A stretch of DNA of 64,000 nt from Streptomyces lunaelactis (GTDB taxonomy: Bacteria > Actinomycetota > Actinomycetes > Streptomycetales > Streptomycetaceae): contig NZ_CP026304.1 of assembly GCF_003054555.1 (NCBI RefSeq), positions 1,240,001 to 1,304,000 on the forward strand. Direction: 5' to 3'. Under the pieces are notes generated by a model. The model was given only the letters and a program-made list of their open reading frames with translations. It was not told the origin of the DNA and did no database searches. Of the stretch, positions 61,195 through 64,000 are shown piece by piece (position 1 is the stretch's first letter; each line of letters begins with the position of its first letter). A program made the translations under genes and the position numbers.

Positions 61195-62333
61195 ACCGGC
61201 GCGGCCTCGATGATCGTGGCGATCGCCGTTTCGATCTGCTGATCGGTCAGATCCGCCCGGGCCGTCAGCCTGATGCGCGAGATGCCGTCCGGCACCGACG
61301 GCGGACGGAAGCACCCGACGACCAGCCCGGCGCTGCGGCAGTCCGCTGCCCAGCGCAGGGCGGACTCCGGTGACGGCGCCCGTACGGAGACCACCGCCGC
61401 CTCCGGACGTACCGCGGTCAGGCCCGCGTCCGTCAGGCGGCGGTGCAGCGTGCCGGCGACCGCGCGGGCACTGCCGGCCAGCGCGGGCTCGCGGCCCAGC
61501 AGCCGCAGGCTCGCCAGCGCCGCTCCCGCCGCGGCAGGAGCCAGGCCCGTGTCGAAGATGAAGGTGCGGGCGGTGTTGACCAGATGGTCGATGACGCGCG
61601 CCGGGCCGAGCACCGCTCCGCCCTGGCTGCCGAGGGACTTGGACAGGGTCAGGGTGGCGACCACACCGTCCCGGCCCGCGAGTCCCGCGGCGTTCAGCGC
61701 GCCGCGGCCGCCCTCGCCGAGTACGCCGAGCCCGTGCGCGTCGTCGACGAGCAGCGCGGCGCCGTGCTCCCGGCAGGCGTCCGCGAGAGGGGCCAGCGGA
61801 GCGGCGTCGCCGTCCACCGAGAAGACCGAGTCGGTGACGGCGAGGGCGCGCCGCCCCGGGTGCGCTTCGAGTGTCTTGCGTACGGCCTCGACGTCGGCGT
61901 GGGTGACGACCGCGGTCTCCGCACGGGAGAGCCGGCAGCCGTCGACGATCGAGGCATGGTTGCCCGCGTCGGAGACGATCAGCGCGTCGCGGCCGCTCAG
62001 CGCGGTCACGGCGGCGAGGTTGGCCGCATAGCCGGAGGACAGGACCAGGGCGGCCTCGAAGCCGCAGAAGGCGGCCAGTTCGCGCTCCAGCTCGGCGTGG
62101 AGCGCGGTGCTGCCCGTGACCAGCCGGGAGCCGGTGGCCCCCGCGCCCCAGCGGCGGGCGGCCTCGGCGGCCGCCTCGGTGATCTCCGGGCGGCGGGTCA
62201 GGCCCAGATAGTCGTTGCTGGCGAGATCCAGCAGCTCGGAGTCGGCGGCGCGCGGGCGGAGCGTACGCACGAGACCCGCGGCCGCACGGCGGCGCGACTC
62301 GTCGTCGATCCAGTCGAAAGGATCCTGGGTCAT
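61188..62333 (-). CDS. bioF: 8-amino-7-oxononanoate synthase
   Basis: The 381-residue PLP enzyme has [52 protein letters not shown] (PLP-binding Asp and His) and the Schiff-base Lys in [13 protein letters not shown]. It condenses pimeloyl thioester with alanine in the first dedicated step of biotin ring formation. AAAAGGA lies upstream of ATG 62333, and ACCCTA at 62366-62371 gives a TAGGGT -10 box on its strand. It is divergent from bioB. Confidence 0.93.
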   Translation of the reverse strand: MTQDPFDWIDDESRRRAAAGLVRTLRPRAADSELLDLASNDYLGLTRRPEITEAAAEAARRWGAGATGSRLVTGSTALHAELERELAAFCGFEAALVLSSGYAANLAAVTALSGRDALIVSDAGNHASIVDGCRLSRAETAVVTHADVEAVRKTLEAHPGRRALAVTDSVFSVDGDAAPLAPLADACREHGAALLVDDAHGLGVLGEGGRGALNAAGLAGRDGVVATLTLSKSLGSQGGAVLGPARVIDHLVNTARTFIFDTGLAPAAAGAALASLRLLGREPALAGSARAVAGTLHRRLTDAGLTAVRPEAAVVSVRAPSPESALRWAADCRSAGLVVGCFRPPSVPDGISRIRLTARADLTDQQIETAIATIIEAAPVG

Positions 62334-62414
62334 AGTGGTCCGGTCCTTTTGTAGGCAGCGCACAGACCCTAACCGGGCTCGCTCGAGGAACGGATGTGGC
62401 CATGCACACACCTC

Positions 62415-62436
62415 AAACCTGCTCTGTTGTGGGTTT
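62415..62436. promoter_or_regulatory. Inverted repeat in the bioF-bioB intergenic region
   Basis: AAACC (62415-62419) and GGTTT (62432-62436) flank a 12-base spacer, 40 bases before bioB. It could be an operator for a biotin regulator, but does not match the known BioQ palindrome, so the call is weak. Confidence 0.3.
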
Positions 62437-62478
62437 CCGCCTTGGCCGCGGCATGTGCCGTACGTCAGGATCTGCGCC

Positions 62479-63648
62479 ATGGACCTGCTGAACACGCTGG
62501 TGGAGAAGGGGCTGCGGCGCGAGCTGCCGACCCGTGAAGAGGCGCTCGCCGTACTGGCGACCTCCGACGACGATCTGCTCGAGGTGGTGGCCGCGGCCGG
62601 CAAGGTGCGCCGCCAGTGGTTCGGACGGCGGGTGAAGCTGAACTATCTCGTCAATCTGAAGTCGGGGCTGTGCCCTGAGGACTGCTCGTACTGCTCCCAG
62701 CGGCTCGGGTCCAAGGCCGAGATCCTCAAGTACACCTGGCTCAAGCCCGACGAGGCCTCCAAGGCGGCCGCCGCCGGCGTGGCGGGCGGGGCGAAGCGGG
62801 TCTGCCTGGTGGCGAGCGGCCGCGGCCCGACGGACCGGGATGTCGACCGGGTCTCGAAGACCATCGAGGCGATCAAGGACCAGAACGAGGGCGTCGAGGT
62901 CTGCGCCTGTCTCGGACTGCTCTCGGGCGGTCAGGCGGAGCGGCTGCGGGCCGCGGGTGCCGACGCGTACAACCACAACCTCAATACGTCCGAGGGGACA
63001 TACGGGGACATCACCACCACCCACACGTACGCCGACCGGGTGGACACGGTGCACCAGGCGCAGGCCGCGGGTCTGTCCGCGTGCTCCGGCCTGATCGCGG
63101 GCATGGGTGAGAGCGACGAGGACCTGGTCGATGTCGTCTTCTCGCTGCGCGAGCTCGACCCGGACTCCGTGCCGGTGAACTTCCTGATCCCCTTCGAGGG
63201 CACGCCACTGGCGAAGGAGTGGAACCTGACCCCGCAGCGCTGCCTGCGGATTCTGGCGATGACGCGGTTCGTCTGCCCGGATGTGGAGGTACGGCTCGCG
63301 GGCGGCCGCGAGGTGCATCTGCGCTCGATGCAGCCCCTCGCGCTGAACCTGGTCAACTCGATCTTCCTCGGTGACTATCTGACCAGCGAGGGCCAGGCGG
63401 GCCAGGCCGACCTCGACATGATCGCGGACGCGGGGTTCGAGGTGGAGGGCGCGGACACGACGACGCTGCCGGAGCACCGGGTGGACGCCGCGGCCGGCGC
63501 CGGCTGCGGGTCGCACTCCGGCGGCTGCGAGCCGTGCGGAGACGCCCCTGCGGGGGCTCCGGCTCAGGCGGAGGTCTCGGCGGCACGTACGGACCTGGTC
63601 GCGGTACGCCGCAGGGGCGCCGGTACCGATCTCGCACCCAATGCCTGA
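62479..63648 (+). CDS. bioB: Biotin synthase
   Basis: The 389-residue radical SAM enzyme has the CxxxCxxC cluster in [13 protein letters not shown], and [36 protein letters not shown] and [19 protein letters not shown], which are typical BioB segments including the second cluster's Cys/Arg ligands. It inserts sulfur into dethiobiotin. The C-terminal extension of about 60 residues with a Cys-rich run ([13 protein letters not shown]) is common in Streptomyces BioB. AGGA lies upstream of ATG 62479. Its stop overlaps the bioA start. Confidence 0.95.
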   Translation: MDLLNTLVEKGLRRELPTREEALAVLATSDDDLLEVVAAAGKVRRQWFGRRVKLNYLVNLKSGLCPEDCSYCSQRLGSKAEILKYTWLKPDEASKAAAAGVAGGAKRVCLVASGRGPTDRDVDRVSKTIEAIKDQNEGVEVCACLGLLSGGQAERLRAAGADAYNHNLNTSEGTYGDITTTHTYADRVDTVHQAQAAGLSACSGLIAGMGESDEDLVDVVFSLRELDPDSVPVNFLIPFEGTPLAKEWNLTPQRCLRILAMTRFVCPDVEVRLAGGREVHLRSMQPLALNLVNSIFLGDYLTSEGQAGQADLDMIADAGFEVEGADTTTLPEHRVDAAAGAGCGSHSGGCEPCGDAPAGAPAQAEVSAARTDLVAVRRRGAGTDLAPNA

Positions 63649-64000
63649 CTCCCCTCACCGCCCGGGGCCGCACTCCGGCTACGGCCCCGGCGAGCTGCTG
63701 GCGCTGGACCGGGCCCATGTCTGGCATCCGTACGGCCCCATGCCGGGCCGTACGGACCCGCTGATCGTGGAGTCCGCGTCCGGCGTACGGCTGCGGCTCG
63801 CCGAACCCGTCCACGGACAGCGCGAGTTGATCGACGGCATGTCGTCCTGGTGGTCGGCGATCCACGGCTACAACCACCCCGTCCTCAACGAGGCGGCGCA
63901 CGGGCAGCTGGAGCGGATGAGCCACGTGATGTTCGGCGGGCTCACCCATGAGCCCGCCGTACGGCTGGCCACCCGGCTGGTCGAGATCACGCCCGAGCCG
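63641..64000 (+). CDS. bioA: Adenosylmethionine-8-amino-7-oxononanoate aminotransferase, N-terminal part (cut by window end)
   Basis: The first 120 codons are present: [40 protein letters not shown] and [20 protein letters not shown], which are diagnostic of BioA. The enzyme converts KAPA to DAPA with SAM as amino donor and PLP as cofactor. ATG 63641 overlaps the last 8 bases of bioB, so the two are translationally coupled. A bioD gene is expected next. Confidence 0.95.
   Translation, partial: MPDSPHRPGPHSGYGPGELLALDRAHVWHPYGPMPGRTDPLIVESASGVRLRLAEPVHGQRELIDGMSSWWSAIHGYNHPVLNEAAHGQLERMSHVMFGGLTHEPAVRLATRLVEITPEP

Noticed and set aside
62401..62478. BioQ or BirA operator before bioB
   Set aside because: The AAACC-N12-GGTTT repeat does not match known biotin-regulator palindromes; it is listed only as a weak site.

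Overview
The window is a GC-rich stretch of actinobacterial chromosome, almost certainly Streptomyces. The evidence is strong third-position GC bias, many GTG starts, densely packed genes, and families typical of the genus: the DUF5753 regulator/DUF397/anti-sigma ATPase trio, an SSI-type protease inhibitor, an actinobacterial MurT-GatD pair, ureABCFGD without ureE, and a cyclic di-AMP riboswitch before an NlpC/P60 hydrolase. From memory, the order MurT-GatD, pfkA, tripeptidyl aminopeptidase, urease, bioF/bioB/bioA resembles the left part of the S. coelicolor core chromosome; this was not checked. No tRNA, rRNA, CRISPR array, prophage or intact insertion sequence was seen.

Layout. 1-6.0 kb: the end of an unrecognised gene, a nitrobindin gene broken by an in-frame TAG, two adjacent DUF4139 (MuiA-like) genes, a 27-codon remnant of a DNA alkylation repair gene, and a two-domain VOC protein. 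6.1-17.3 kb: a compact minus-strand locus of a DUF3068 membrane protein, then a GT4 glycosyltransferase, a methyltransferase (apparently starting at ATT), a giant AftD-like arabinofuranosyltransferase, a condensation-fold acyltransferase, a second methyltransferase, an EamA transporter and a Trm112-like protein. This looks like one pathway for an acylated, methylated surface glycan or glycolipid of unknown structure.

17.5-32.5 kb: a DUF2613 peptide, a PucR-type regulator, a YjbQ protein, a TetR/aldo-keto reductase pair with twin operators followed by a hydrolase remnant and a luciferase-like oxidoreductase, a flavoprotein monooxygenase, MltG, a MarR-controlled ABC exporter, and a heterodimeric ABC exporter with complementary ATPase lesions. 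32.5-47 kb is mostly core metabolism: a Ski2-like helicase, TesB thioesterase, glutathione peroxidase, acyl-CoA dehydrogenase with a divergent TetR and a large palindromic operator, peptide deformylase, MurT-GatD, phosphofructokinase, a CtaG-like protein, a short membrane protein, an SSI inhibitor, an acyltransferase, an epimerase pseudogene and a YbaK-type deacylase.

47-64 kb: a secreted tripeptidyl aminopeptidase, urease, a TetR/membrane-protein pair, an orphan Phd-type antitoxin beside a ClpP paralogue whose catalytic His is Gln, riboswitch-controlled NlpC/P60, a LysE exporter with a LysR regulator, the WhiJ/AbaA-like regulatory trio, and the biotin genes (bioA cut by the window end).

Two themes recur. 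Several genes are decaying (nitrobindin, AlkD-like, alpha/beta hydrolase, epimerase). Short tandem or palindromic repeats often lie on or beside stop codons, and one 68-bp palindromic element occurs in three states.
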